From: CAZKEG01 sp964601575
GTDB taxonomy: Bacteria > Desulfobacterota > Thermodesulfobacteria > Thermodesulfobacteriales > Thermodesulfatatoraceae
Length of the DNA: 5,839 bases
Assembly (NCBI GenBank): GCA_964601575.1
Contig: CAZROA010000034.1
Coordinates: 1 to 5,839, forward strand
Direction: 5' to 3'
A model generated the notes under the pieces. The model ran no database searches, had not been told where the DNA came from, and saw only the letters and a list, made by a program, of their open reading frames with translations. This document shows, in pieces, positions 5,820 to 5,839 of the stretch. The position numbers and the translations under genes were made by a program. Every line of letters starts with the position of its first letter. Within the stretch, counting starts at the first letter, position 1.

Positions 5820-5839
5820 GGTTCAGAGATGCTTTCCCA

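Overview
The window is one CRISPR-associated operon read entirely from the minus strand, so transcription runs from base 5839 towards base 1. In transcription order it holds: (1) a small MNT-type nucleotidyltransferase, mntA-like (5819-5502); (2) its HepT/HI0074-type HEPN partner (5533-5141); (3) a Csx20-like small protein (5127-4738); (4) a CARF-HEPN ribonuclease of the Csx1/Csx2 group (4735-3413); (5) a first Cas2 (3407-3120); (6) a 572-residue TPR + archaeo-eukaryotic primase (AEP) + PriL-like protein (3123-1405); (7) Cas1 (1403-384); (8) a second Cas2 (353-63). Junctions are overlaps or gaps of 1 to 30 bases, and several ribosome binding sites lie inside the end of the preceding gene, so this looks like a single translationally coupled transcript. 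No promoter is visible; the upstream end is cut off by the window. There is no CRISPR array, no Cas10 or other type III effector subunit, no RNA gene and no insertion sequence here.

The genes suggest three modules. The HepT-MntA pair is a recognised toxin-antitoxin type. Csx20-like plus CARF-HEPN looks like a cyclic-oligoadenylate response pair from a type III CRISPR system: an RNase switched on by the messenger, and a small protein of a family associated with messenger removal. Cas2, primase-like protein, Cas1 and second Cas2 form an adaptation module of the kind that carries a CRISPR-associated primase-polymerase (CAPP).

The most unusual point is that the primase-like protein keeps the AEP scaffold and a PriL-like cysteine set, but the residues where active relatives carry catalytic acids and histidine are Ser, Arg and Arg. 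It therefore looks like a catalytically dead primase kept as an intact gene in the operon. The second oddity is two full-length, different Cas2 genes (about 46 percent identical over 68 aligned residues by hand count) in one operon with one Cas1.

Proteins are rich in Lys, Arg and Glu, and the gene set is common in thermophiles, so a thermophilic bacterium is likely. A Thermodesulfobacteria-like host is only a guess. Hand counts on sample 60-base lines give about 53-60 percent GC in the centre (about 2650-4080) and 32-47 percent at both ends (cas1/second cas2, and hepT/mntA), hinting at a mosaic operon.
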